Below, one piece after another: positions 1-7,766 of a DNA stretch of 64,000 bases; position 1 is the first letter of the stretch, and each line of letters opens with the position of its first letter. Source of the DNA: Polyangiaceae bacterium (lineage in GTDB: Bacteria > Myxococcota_A > Polyangia > Polyangiales > Polyangiaceae). Below the pieces are notes generated by a model. That model saw only the letters and a program-made list of their open reading frames with translations. It did no database searches and was not told the origin of the DNA. Position numbers and translations under genes: made by a program. The stretch spans positions 496,001 through 560,000 of the forward strand of contig JACKEA010000007.1 of NCBI GenBank assembly GCA_020633235.1, read 5' to 3'.

Positions 1-1810
1 GGGTGCCCATGTGCGGGAAGTGGATGGCGTGCGGGGCACCACGTTCGCGGTGTGGGCGCCAAACGCGCGACGTGTGAGCGTCGTCGGCGATTTCGACCGC
101 TGGGACGGTCGCCTGATGCCGATGCGGACCCTGGGTGGATCCGGCGTGTGGGAGCTGTTCGTTCCTGGTGTGCTCGAGGGGCAGAAATACAAGTTCGAGA
201 TCAAGACCCAGGACGGCGCGCTGAGGATCAAGACGGACCCCTACGCGCGTCAACTGGAGGTGCCGCCGGAGACGGCGAGCATCGTGGCGGAGACGCGCCA
301 CGAATGGTCCGACTCCGAATGGATGACGGCGCGCGCGAAGCGCGACCCCCAGCGGGAGCCGATGAGCGTCTACGAGCTGCACATGGGCTCCTGGCGTCGA
401 GTTCCGGAACAGGGCAACCGTTCGCTCTCCTATCGAGAGATCGCCGAGCCCTTGGTTCGTCACGTGAGCTCGCTCGGGTTTACCCACATCGAGCTGATGC
501 CCCTCGCGGAGCATCCGTTCTACGGCTCTTGGGGCTACCAGGTGTCCGGCTACTATGCCCCCACGGGTCGCTACGGATCCCCGGACGACTTGCGTTGGTT
601 CGTGGACTACTGCCACCAGCACGGCGTTGGCGTGATCCTCGACTGGGTGCCGGCCCACTTCCCGAAGGACGACTTCGCCCTGCGCCGCTTCGACGGCACC
701 GCGCTCTACGAGCACGACGATCCACGTCGCGGCGAGCACCCGGACTGGGGCACGCTGATCTTCAACTACGGCCGCGCGGAGGTGCGGAACTTCCTGATGG
801 CCAACGCTCTGTACTGGCTGAAAGAGTTCCACATCGACGCCCTGCGCGTGGATGCCGTGGCCTCCATGCTGTATCTCGACTACAGCCGCAAGGAAGGCGA
901 GTGGGTCCCCAACCAGTACGGTGGTCGCGAGAACATCGAGGCCATCGATTTCCTGAAGGCGGTGAACCACATCATCACGGAAGAGGTGCCGGGCGCCTTC
1001 ACCGTGGCGGAGGAGTCCACGGCTTGGGGTGGGGTCACCCGGCCGGCCGTCGAAGGTGGCTTGGGCTTCACCTTCAAGTGGAACATGGGCTGGATGCACG
1101 ACACGCTGAAGTTCTTCGCGCTGGATCCGGTGCATCGCCGCTACCACCAGGATCAGATCACCTTTGCGATGATCTACGAGTTCCACGAGCGCTTCATCAA
1201 TTCCATCTCCCACGACGAAGTGGTGCACGGGAAGGGCTCGCTCGTTTCCAAGATGCCCGGAGACGAGTGGCAAAAGCACGCCAACTTGCGCTTGCTGCTC
1301 GCCTATCAGTACACGCGGCCCGGCAAGCAGCTCGTGTTCATGGGCACGGAGATCGCCCAGGAGAGCGAGTGGAACCACGAAGGTAGCGTGGATTGGCACC
1401 TGCTCGACGATCCCAAACGCCAAGCATTGATGCGTTTCATCGAACGCTTGGGCAAGCTGTACTTGGAAACGCCGGCTCTGTGGCGGGACGACCCGAGTCA
1501 CGAATGCTTCGAGTGGATCGATGCCGCGGACAGCGCCAACTCCGTGATGTCCTACCTGCGGAAGGCGGGTGACCAGCACGTGTTGGTGGTGATGAACATG
1601 ACCCCCGTGCCGCGGCCGGACTATCGGATCGGGGCTCCATCTGCGGGGCGCTACCGAGAGCTGCTCTCCACGGACGATTCGGAGTTCGGTGGCAGCGAGC
1701 TCACCACCAAGAAGGAAGTCCACACCGAGCCGGTTCCCATCCACGGGCGCGGGCAGTCGTTCTTGTTGGACCTGCCACCCTTGGGGGCCTTGGTGTTGGC
1801 ACCCGGCTGA
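1..1810 (+). CDS. glgB: 1,4-alpha-glucan branching enzyme GlgB (5' partial)
   Basis: Glycogen branching enzyme, GH13 family: cleaves alpha-1,4 chains and re-attaches them by alpha-1,6 links in the cytoplasm. The frame is already open at base 2 (reads GAHVREVDG...), so the N-terminus lies outside the window. The visible 603 codons begin in the CBM48 beta-sandwich (FAVWAPNA), then the TIM barrel, then the C-terminal beta domain. Catalytic motifs are intact: DALRVDAV (nucleophile Asp at 851-853), VAEEST (general acid Glu at about 1010) and SHDEVVHGK. Bacterial GlgB is usually 620-750 aa, so only the extreme N-terminus is missing. It heads a + strand run with the next three genes at short spacing. 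Identification is very secure. Confidence 0.96.
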   Translation, partial: GAHVREVDGVRGTTFAVWAPNARRVSVVGDFDRWDGRLMPMRTLGGSGVWELFVPGVLEGQKYKFEIKTQDGALRIKTDPYARQLEVPPETASIVAETRHEWSDSEWMTARAKRDPQREPMSVYELHMGSWRRVPEQGNRSLSYREIAEPLVRHVSSLGFTHIELMPLAEHPFYGSWGYQVSGYYAPTGRYGSPDDLRWFVDYCHQHGVGVILDWVPAHFPKDDFALRRFDGTALYEHDDPRRGEHPDWGTLIFNYGRAEVRNFLMANALYWLKEFHIDALRVDAVASMLYLDYSRKEGEWVPNQYGGRENIEAIDFLKAVNHIITEEVPGAFTVAEESTAWGGVTRPAVEGGLGFTFKWNMGWMHDTLKFFALDPVHRRYHQDQITFAMIYEFHERFINSISHDEVVHGKGSLVSKMPGDEWQKHANLRLLLAYQYTRPGKQLVFMGTEIAQESEWNHEGSVDWHLLDDPKRQALMRFIERLGKLYLETPALWRDDPSHECFEWIDAADSANSVMSYLRKAGDQHVLVVMNMTPVPRPDYRIGAPSAGRYRELLSTDDSEFGGSELTTKKEVHTEPVPIHGRGQSFLLDLPPLGALVLAPG

Positions 1811-1849
1811 GTCTTGCGGCGCGCACGGATCGGTCCTAGTCGAGACTGC

Positions 1850-2386
1850 ATGAAGCAGCCGTTCAAGACCGACCTGGAAGCCATCCGCAAGCGCGCGCGA
1901 GAAAAGATGTCCGACGGCGCCGTGACCGGCGCGTACCTCGCGGACCGCGAGAAGGTCATCGACGTACTGAACGACGTTCTCGCCACCGAGATCGTGTGTG
2001 TGCTCCGGTACAAGAACCACTACTTCATGGCCAGTGGCATCAACGCTCAGCCGGTGGCGCAGGAGTTCCTGCAGCACGCCAACGAGGAGCAGCAGCACGC
2101 CGACTGGGTCGCGCAGCGCATCACTCAGCTGGGTGGCGTGCCGAACCTGAGCCCGGAGGGCCTGGCGACCCGGAGCCACGCCGCCTACGCCGAGGGGGAC
2201 ACGCTCAAGAAGATGATCGAAGAGGACCTGGTCGCGGAGCGCATTGCGATCGAGACCTACTCGGAAATCATCCGTTGGCTCGGAGACGACGACCCCACCA
2301 CCCGGCGAATGATCGAGGACATCCTCAAGATGGAGGAGGAGCACGCCGACGACCTGGCGAACCTTCTTCAAACGCTCAGCGACTGA
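1850..2386 (+). CDS. Ferritin-like/bacterioferritin-type protein
   Basis: A 178-aa four-helix-bundle protein of the ferritin-like superfamily, probably a non-haem diiron iron-storage or oxidoreductase protein in the cytoplasm. Diiron-ligand signatures are visible: Glu in ATEIVCVLRYKNHYF (E47), EExxH (E80/H83), EDLVAERIAIETY, and a final EEEHADDL. This order E-ExxH-E-ExxH is typical of bacterioferritin and its relatives. ATG 1850 is chosen over an upstream in-frame codon at 1814 because the 12 extra residues (Arg-rich) look like untranslated sequence. It lies 39 bp after glgB, and its stop codon directly abuts the next ATG, suggesting co-translation. Whether it binds haem cannot be seen from the sequence. 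Confidence 0.85.
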   Translation: MKQPFKTDLEAIRKRAREKMSDGAVTGAYLADREKVIDVLNDVLATEIVCVLRYKNHYFMASGINAQPVAQEFLQHANEEQQHADWVAQRITQLGGVPNLSPEGLATRSHAAYAEGDTLKKMIEEDLVAERIAIETYSEIIRWLGDDDPTTRRMIEDILKMEEEHADDLANLLQTLSD

Positions 2387-3142
2387 ATGGCCGGCGGTAG
2401 GTACCAGCGGCTCGATGCTCAGGAGATCATCCGCACCATCGAGCGGCTGGCGCGCCGCATCGAGGAGCGGTTTCCGGAGGCGGGTCTCGCCAAGGTGGCG
2501 CGAGAGCTCCACGGCGTAGCCGAGGGCGCCCACGCTCGGACGCTGGAGCTCAAGCATCCCAATCTGCTCCTGCGCGTGGGTGTGGGGCTGTTGATCCTGA
2601 GCGCTCTGCTGGTGCTCTTCGTCTTCATTCCGGAGATGCGACTCAACTTCCAGATCCGCGCCATTTCGGATCTGATTCAAACCGTGGAAGCATTGCTCGG
2701 CAGCTTGTTCTTCCTGGGCACGGGCGTCGCGTTCCTGGTCACGTTGGAAGGCCGCATCAAGCGCCGCACCGCGCTCGGCGTCGTCCATCAGCTGCGCGCA
2801 TTGGCTCACATCGTGGACATGCACCAGCTCACCAAGGATCCGGAGCAGCTCACCAGCGCGGGACCCACGCCGTCGTCACCGGTGCGGAGCATGAGCGACT
2901 TCGAGCTGCTCCGCTACTTGGACTATTGCAGTGAGATGTTCGCTCTGGTGAGCAAGGTCGGTGCGCTCACCGTCCAGGGCTTCGCCGACCCTGTCGTGCT
3001 TGGCGCCGTGGACGAGGTGGAGAACCTGACCACCGGGCTTTCTCGCAAGATCTGGCAGAAGATCATGATCGTGCAGCAGCTGGTGAACGCCCCACCGCGG
3101 CCCCGGGCGCGCGACTACGGATGGCGCCGCGGGCGCGCTTGA
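2387..3142 (+). CDS. Two-helix membrane protein, unknown function
   Basis: A 251-aa protein I do not recognise. An N-terminal, probably cytoplasmic amphipathic region (about 60 aa, Arg/Glu-rich, possible coiled coil in REL.GVAEGAHA) is followed by two hydrophobic segments: LLRVGVGLLILSALLVLF, and LLGSLFFLGTGVAFLVTL about 25 residues later. A mostly soluble C-terminal half ends in a basic tail (PRPRARDYGWRRGRA). The ATG follows the stop of the ferritin gene with no gap (TGAATG), so translational coupling is likely. With the ferritin-like and TerB-like neighbours it could form a stress-related operon, but that is inference from position only. Confidence 0.75.
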   Translation: MAGGRYQRLDAQEIIRTIERLARRIEERFPEAGLAKVARELHGVAEGAHARTLELKHPNLLLRVGVGLLILSALLVLFVFIPEMRLNFQIRAISDLIQTVEALLGSLFFLGTGVAFLVTLEGRIKRRTALGVVHQLRALAHIVDMHQLTKDPEQLTSAGPTPSSPVRSMSDFELLRYLDYCSEMFALVSKVGALTVQGFADPVVLGAVDEVENLTTGLSRKIWQKIMIVQQLVNAPPRPRARDYGWRRGRA

Positions 3143-3187
3143 CGCGCCTCGGGCGGCTCGTTACCGAAGCTCGAAAAGGAGACGACC

Positions 3188-3691
3188 ATGGGCATCCAAA
3201 AGAGTCTGGCGAACGTGAAGAGTGCGGTGCAGGAGATTCCGGCGTTCAATCAGATGGTCGAGCAGGCCGAGGCCCAGGAAGCCGAGCAGAGCGCCCTAGA
3301 GGCTCGCGCCATGTGGTTGGGGGCGTTGGTGGAAGCCGCCTACATCATTGCTCAGGCGGATGGCTCCGTTTCCGACGAGGAGCGCGGAGAGATCGTGGAA
3401 GGCTTGGTGGAGCTGACGGAGCGCAGCGTGAGCGCCGACGAGGTCGTGGACATGCTCGATCGAGTGGCGGGCGCGGTGGAGGAAGAAGGCGCCAAGGCGC
3501 GGTTCGCGGAAATTGCGGAGATCGTCTCGGACCCCGAGCTGCGAGATGCGGTGTACCTGGTGGCCTGCGCCGTGGCGTGGAAGGGCGGCGGCATCGGGGA
3601 GAAGCAAGGTCTGGCGGTGCGCGCCCTGAAGGACGCCTTCGGCTACGGTGAAGGCAAGCACCAGACGCTGCTGGCGAAGGCTCGCGGCTGA
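3188..3691 (+). CDS. TerB-like (tellurite-resistance family) protein
   Basis: A 167-aa soluble helical protein resembling TerB/DjlA-N domains. The signature is an acidic loop followed by a helix, IIAQADGSVSDEERGEIVEGL, and a second, weaker half near residue 110. TerB domains bind metal through such acidic loops and occur in membrane-stress and phage-defence Ter modules. No other ter genes are present here. The ATG is preceded by a good Shine-Dalgarno sequence (AAAGGAG, 7 nt upstream). It lies 45 bp downstream of the membrane-protein gene and probably ends the operon. A second TerB-like gene lies at 24372-24914. Family assignment is by motif only. Confidence 0.7.
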   Translation: MGIQKSLANVKSAVQEIPAFNQMVEQAEAQEAEQSALEARAMWLGALVEAAYIIAQADGSVSDEERGEIVEGLVELTERSVSADEVVDMLDRVAGAVEEEGAKARFAEIAEIVSDPELRDAVYLVACAVAWKGGGIGEKQGLAVRALKDAFGYGEGKHQTLLAKARG

Positions 3692-3700
3692 AATGAAAAT

Positions 3701-3733
3701 GACGGCTCGCCGGCACCCAGCCGACGAGCCGTC
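3701..3733 (-). terminator. Intrinsic terminator of the 3753-3929 gene
   Basis: Perfect 9-bp inverted repeat (GACGGCTCG/CGAGCCGTC) with a 15-nt loop. Read on the minus strand it is followed by TTTTCATTT, the U-tract expected of a Rho-independent terminator for the small minus-strand gene. On the plus strand it follows the TerB-like gene but lacks a U-tract, so it would work less well in that direction. Confidence 0.6.
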
Positions 3734-3752
3734 GCCCCTCGCTCGCTCGGCG

Positions 3753-3929
3753 CTACTTCTTGGCTTTCGCGCCGTGCGTGGTCTTCTTGGCCTTGGGATG
3801 GCTCTTCTTGGAAGACTTGTGAGCCGTCTTTGCCGCCTTGGCTGCATGGGCCGAGGTCGTCACCAGTGCGGTGGCGGGGATCGCCATGCCAGCCGCTAGC
3901 AAGAGAGGACCGATTTTCGACAGCGACAT
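3753..3929 (-). CDS. Small exported Lys/Ala-rich protein
   Basis: A 58-aa protein. Residues 1-28 form a clear signal peptide (MSLSKIGPLLLAAGMAIPA...SAHA-A), and the mature 30 residues are almost entirely Lys, Ala, His, Ser and Thr (AAKTAHKSSKKSHPKAKK), histone-H1-like in composition. The start is fixed by a strong Shine-Dalgarno sequence, AAGGAGA, 8 nt before ATG; the longer upstream frame overlaps the response regulator and is rejected. It ends at an intrinsic terminator. A very basic secreted peptide might bind nucleic acid, polysaccharide or the outer-membrane surface, but no family is recognised. Confidence 0.7.
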   Translation of the reverse strand: MSLSKIGPLLLAAGMAIPATALVTTSAHAAKAAKTAHKSSKKSHPKAKKTTHGAKAKK

Positions 3930-3933
3930 GTAT

Positions 3934-4374
3934 TCATTTCTCCTTGGTACCAGGGAAGATGACTCCCGGGGCTCTTGCTTCCTCCGCCAACACCCGCGCC
4001 ACCGTCTGGCGCAGGACGTCGATGTCGAAGGGCTTGTCGAGGACGCACGCCGCGCCCAGTTTTCGGGCCGTGTCGTGCGTCTGCTGTTCTCCAAACGCGG
4101 TGATCAGGATCACCGGAACCTCGCAACCAGCATTGCGCAGCCCGAACAGCACGTTCATGCCCGTCCATCCCGGCATGCGGATGTCGGAGACGACCACGTC
4201 GATCCCCGCCAGACCCCCCTCGTCCACGAAGTCCGACGCGATCTGTTCGAGCAGCTCGGAGCCGTCCGAGGCTTCGATCACTCGATGCCCATCCCGCCGC
4301 AGCGCTTGAGCGAGGAGGCTTCTGAGCTCGCCGTCGTCTTCCGCGAGCAGCACGCAGCTTTGGATTTCAGGCAT
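3934..4374 (-). CDS. Response regulator, receiver domain only
   Basis: A 146-aa single CheY-like receiver with no output domain. Phosphorylation-site motif VVVSDIRMPG places the acceptor at D64; the acidic pocket is AEDD near residues 11-14; the switch Thr is in ILITAFG; the conserved Lys is in VLDKPFDID. ATG 4374 is preferred over 4398 because AAGGA lies 8 nt upstream of it. It overlaps the end of the histidine kinase gene by 8 bp, so the two are translationally coupled. It is probably the direct phospho-acceptor of that kinase, acting through protein contacts or relay rather than DNA binding. Confidence 0.9.
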   Translation of the reverse strand: MPEIQSCVLLAEDDGELRSLLAQALRRDGHRVIEASDGSELLEQIASDFVDEGGLAGIDVVVSDIRMPGWTGMNVLFGLRNAGCEVPVILITAFGEQQTHDTARKLGAACVLDKPFDIDVLRQTVARVLAEEARAPGVIFPGTKEK

Positions 4375-5863
4375 GGGCGCGATCCTTGTTGCACTCATCG
4401 TGCCACGCAGTTTCTCGGGATTTCGCGCTCTGTCCCTGAGTCAACTTGACTCGTTGGGTCGCGCTCGACACGCGGGTGGGCAGGTGCACGGTGAAGCTGG
4501 TGCCCGTCTCGCGGCTGGTGTCGACGGAGATCCAACCTCCGTGGTCGCGTACGATCCCGTAGGAGACACTGAGCCCGAGCCCGGTTCCCTCACCCACGTC
4601 CTTGGTGGTGGTGAACGGCTCGAACAGATGGGGAAGAACTTCTTCCGGGATGCCGCGCCCTGCATCGCGAACCGAAATGGCCACGTGGTCCTCGCTTTCC
4701 TTGGCGACCATCACGCTCACCGTCCCGCCGCCCGGCATGGCTTGGACCGCGTTGATCATCAGGTTGGTGAGCACCTGCTGGAGCTGCGTTGCGTCCACCG
4801 GAGCATGGACACCGTCGCCCGCGACGGAGATCCGCACTCCTTGCTCCGCCGCCAGGGACGAGAGCATCTGTGCCGACTCGCGAGTCAGCTCGAGCAGCTC
4901 GCAATCCGCTCGAACGGGACCGCGAGGTCGCGCGAACCCGAGGAGCTGTCGCACGATGTTCGAGATTCGCTCGGTCTGCCGCTCGATGGCGCGGGCAGAT
5001 GCCGCGACTTCCGAACGGGAGCTGACTTCCCCTCGCTCCAGCCGCTTCGCGTTGGCGAGCACCACGTTCAATGGCGTGCCGAGCTCGTGGGCCACGCCCG
5101 AGGCCAGCTTGCCCACGGTAGCGAGCCGCTCCGCGTGGCGCAGCTGCTCCAACGCCTCGATGCGCGCCGCCGTTTCTACTCGCGCTCGATCTCGGGCAGC
5201 GGCCAGCGCCGCGCTCATGGCGTTGAGCTCTTCCGCCAGCTCTCCGAGCTCGTCTTTCTGATCGAGCACCACTGGTGTCGCCAAGTCCCCGGCGCCCACG
5301 GCGCGCGCCTTCTCCCGCAGCGCTCGGATGGGCCGCCCCACCATCCAGGTTCCGAACACGTACGCCGTCAAGATCAGGAGCGCGGCGATGGCCGTCATGG
5401 CCGCCACCGTGTTCCCGATGGTTCGATGAACGTAGCGCGCTTCGTCCCCCAGGGATTCCGTCAGCTCCAGCGCGCCTTCCCCCAGGGGCAGCGGCTCGTA
5501 GGTCACCAGCGCGTTGTCGTCCCGCAGCACGCGGTGGGTCTCGACGCCGGCCGTCAGGCTGCCGAGGTCATGCGCCTTGGGCGCGTACTCGCCGCGTCGA
5601 ACGTTGGGATCCACCCAACGCACGACCACCGGGCCGCCTTCGGTGTTGGCGTGAGCGATCACGTCCAGCGCGCGCTGTTTGCCGGATAGCCGCCACGCTT
5701 CGGCGACGGCGGCGGCCAACGCCCGCCCCAACACGTGGTGATCGCGCCGGAGATCCTGCTCGTACAGATGCGTCTCGAGACGCACCCGCAGGACGCCCAC
5801 CAGCGAGAGGACCACGACCACCGCTACCGAGATGAGCAGCGTTAGCTTGCGTGTCAGCAGCAT
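4367..5863 (-). CDS. Membrane sensor histidine kinase
   Basis: A 498-aa inner-membrane kinase. TM1 is at about 5-25. A periplasmic sensor region of about 120 aa is followed by TM2 at about 148-172, a HAMP linker (GRPIRALREKARAVGAGDL), an HisKA dimerisation helix with VAHELGTPLN (H259) and an HATPase_c domain. N box NLMINAVQAM, G1 DAGRGIP, F box FEPFTTTK and G2 GEGTGLGLS are all present, so it should be active. The subfamily resembles NtrB/ZraS-type kinases. It lies between two receiver-only regulators, with 3 bp to the upstream one and an 8-bp overlap with the downstream one. The signal is unknown. Confidence 0.95.
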   Translation of the reverse strand: MLLTRKLTLLISVAVVVVLSLVGVLRVRLETHLYEQDLRRDHHVLGRALAAAVAEAWRLSGKQRALDVIAHANTEGGPVVVRWVDPNVRRGEYAPKAHDLGSLTAGVETHRVLRDDNALVTYEPLPLGEGALELTESLGDEARYVHRTIGNTVAAMTAIAALLILTAYVFGTWMVGRPIRALREKARAVGAGDLATPVVLDQKDELGELAEELNAMSAALAAARDRARVETAARIEALEQLRHAERLATVGKLASGVAHELGTPLNVVLANAKRLERGEVSSRSEVAASARAIERQTERISNIVRQLLGFARPRGPVRADCELLELTRESAQMLSSLAAEQGVRISVAGDGVHAPVDATQLQQVLTNLMINAVQAMPGGGTVSVMVAKESEDHVAISVRDAGRGIPEEVLPHLFEPFTTTKDVGEGTGLGLSVSYGIVRDHGGWISVDTSRETGTSFTVHLPTRVSSATQRVKLTQGQSAKSRETAWHDECNKDRAHA

Positions 5864-5866
5864 GGC

Positions 5867-6301
5867 TCATTCGTCGAGGGCGGCCAGCACGGCGGTCCTG
5901 AGATCGTCGATGTCGAAGGGTTTCTCGAACACCGCGAAGGCACCCCAGCGTCTGGCTTGGAGGTGCACGGAATCGTCGGCGAAGGCGCTCATCAATATGA
6001 TCGGTGGCGCTTTGTCTTCGTCGCGAAGCGACCACAAGACGTCTAGCCCGGTGGCGCCGGGCATGCACACGTCCGTCACCACGGCGTCCCACGGACAATG
6101 CCCATCGACGTCGATCTCTTGGCGCAACGATCGACCATCCGCGACGGCCGTCACTTCGTGTCCGTCACGCTCCAGCACACAGGCCACCAGGCGTCGAAAG
6201 TCGGAGTCGTCCTCCGCTACGAGCACACGAGTCGGCCGGTCCGTGAGCAGTCGCCCACGGGTGGAACGCGTGACGGGGGCCGGGTTGGAAGAGACGATCA
6301 C
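5867..6301 (-). CDS. Response regulator, receiver domain only
   Basis: A 144-aa CheY-like receiver. About 24 extra N-terminal residues precede VLVAEDDSDFRR; the phospho-acceptor is D77 in VVTDVCMPG, and the C-terminal Lys lies in VFEKPFDIDDLR. The KPFDID(V/D)LR block is nearly the same as in the other receiver of this cluster, suggesting duplication and a shared kinase surface. It starts with GTG, and it stops 3 bp before the kinase ATG, so it is the first gene of the three-gene unit. No output domain is present. Confidence 0.88.
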   Translation of the reverse strand: MIVSSNPAPVTRSTRGRLLTDRPTRVLVAEDDSDFRRLVACVLERDGHEVTAVADGRSLRQEIDVDGHCPWDAVVTDVCMPGATGLDVLWSLRDEDKAPPIILMSAFADDSVHLQARRWGAFAVFEKPFDIDDLRTAVLAALDE

Positions 6302-6374
6302 GCATTACTCGACTGCACGGCGTATGCCAGCCGAGATCGCGGAAAGCCCGCGTCAGCTACGTTTCGAAGTGCCA

Positions 6375-6391
6375 CACTCCGTAGCGGAGTG
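6375..6391 (-). terminator. Possible terminator hairpin after ugd
   Basis: Tight palindrome CACTCCG-TAG-CGGAGTG about 10 bp past the ugd stop, in the 98-bp gap before the response-regulator gene. There is no U-tract, so it may be an RNA 3' stabilising hairpin instead. Confidence 0.3.
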
Positions 6392-6399
6392 ACACACTC

Positions 6400-7719
6400 T
6401 CAGCCGCGCGCCGGGCGGCCCATGCCTCGGTACGCGAGGCCGGCATCCACCACGGATTCGGGCACCAAGGCGTTGCGACCGTCGAAGACGTGTCGGCCCC
6501 GCATCAGCTCCTTCAGGCGCTCGAAGTCGGGCGCTCGGAACTGCATCCACTCCGTCGCGATCACCAGCGCGTCCGCCCCGCGGCAAGCCTCATAGGGGTC
6601 CTCCAACAGGGTGACGGACGACAGGATGCCTTGCTGCTCGAGCCAGCTCCGGCCGGTTTCCATCGCTTCCGGGTCCGTGGCGCGCACCTTGGCGCCGGCG
6701 TCCACCAACCCACGCATGAGCTTGAGCGCCGCCGCTTCGCGGACGTCGTCGGTCTTCGGCTTGAAAGCGATGCCCCACACCGCAATGACCTTGCCGGACA
6801 GCGACCCGAGGTCGCTCTTCATGTGGCTCAGCATGTTCTGCACCGGCGCTTCGTTCGCCGTGGTGGCGGCTTCCGCCACCAGCAGCGGCACGCCGAGCTC
6901 TCGCCCGGTGTGCACCAGCGCGCGGAGGTCCTTGGGGAAGCAGGAACCCCCGAAGCCGAGGCCTGGATACAAGAACTGAAGGCCGATGCGCTCGTCGCTG
7001 CCTACGGCCAGCCGCACGTGCTCCACGTCCGCTCCGACCATCTCGCACAGGCGGGCGATCTCGTTCATGAAGGAGATCTTGGTCGCGAGCAGCGCGTTGG
7101 CGGCGTACTTCACGATCTCCGCGCTGGGCGGCGCCATGTGGTGCAGCCGGTTGCTCTGCCGATTGAACGGCGCATACAGCCGGCTCATGGTCTCGAAGGC
7201 GTGATCGTCGTCGCTGCCGATGACGATACGATCCGGCTTCAAAAAGTCGTTGACGGCGTCGCCTTCTTTCAAAAACTCCGGGTTGCTCACGACGCTGATG
7301 CGATGCTTGGAGTGCTTCTCCACCACCTCGCGCACGCGCGCGTTGGTACCCACGGGTACGGTGCTCTTGAGCACCAGCACCAGGTCGTGGCGCGCGGCCT
7401 TGGCCACGTCCTCCGCCACCTTGAGCACGTGTCCGAGATCGGCGGAGCCGTCCTCGGCGGGCGGCGTGCCCACTGCCACGAACACCACCGAACGGCCGGC
7501 GATGGACTCGGCCAGGTTGGAGTCGAAGTGCAGGCGGTCCGGGTAGTTGCGCTGGACGAGATCTTCCAGCCGGGGCTCGAAGAACGGCACCTGACCCGCC
7601 CGCAGGCGCTCGAGCTTGGCTTCGTCCACGTCCACGCACACGACGTCCACGCCCACGTCGGCGAAGCACGCCCCCGCGACGAGCCCGACGTAGCCGGTTC
7701 CAACGACTGCAATCTTCAT
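6400..7719 (-). CDS. ugd: UDP-glucose 6-dehydrogenase
   Basis: A 439-aa cytoplasmic enzyme that oxidises UDP-glucose twice with NAD+ to UDP-glucuronate, a precursor of acidic polysaccharides. The N-terminal Rossmann motif is GTGYVGLVAGACFAD. The catalytic-Cys motif FGGSCFPKDL is intact, as is the central helix region (KYAANALLATKISFMNEIARLCE). The C-terminal nucleotide-binding domain (VWGIAFKPKTDDVREA) is complete. Length matches the family (430-450 aa). The start MKIAVVGTGYVG is the usual one. It stands alone on the minus strand with a 98-bp downstream gap. Confidence in function is high. Confidence 0.96.
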   Translation of the reverse strand: MKIAVVGTGYVGLVAGACFADVGVDVVCVDVDEAKLERLRAGQVPFFEPRLEDLVQRNYPDRLHFDSNLAESIAGRSVVFVAVGTPPAEDGSADLGHVLKVAEDVAKAARHDLVLVLKSTVPVGTNARVREVVEKHSKHRISVVSNPEFLKEGDAVNDFLKPDRIVIGSDDDHAFETMSRLYAPFNRQSNRLHHMAPPSAEIVKYAANALLATKISFMNEIARLCEMVGADVEHVRLAVGSDERIGLQFLYPGLGFGGSCFPKDLRALVHTGRELGVPLLVAEAATTANEAPVQNMLSHMKSDLGSLSGKVIAVWGIAFKPKTDDVREAAALKLMRGLVDAGAKVRATDPEAMETGRSWLEQQGILSSVTLLEDPYEACRGADALVIATEWMQFRAPDFERLKELMRGRHVFDGRNALVPESVVDAGLAYRGMGRPARG

Positions 7720-7766
7720 GGCCGGGGGGCTTTACCCCGAAATGCCAGGGACGTCACCCCGACGGC

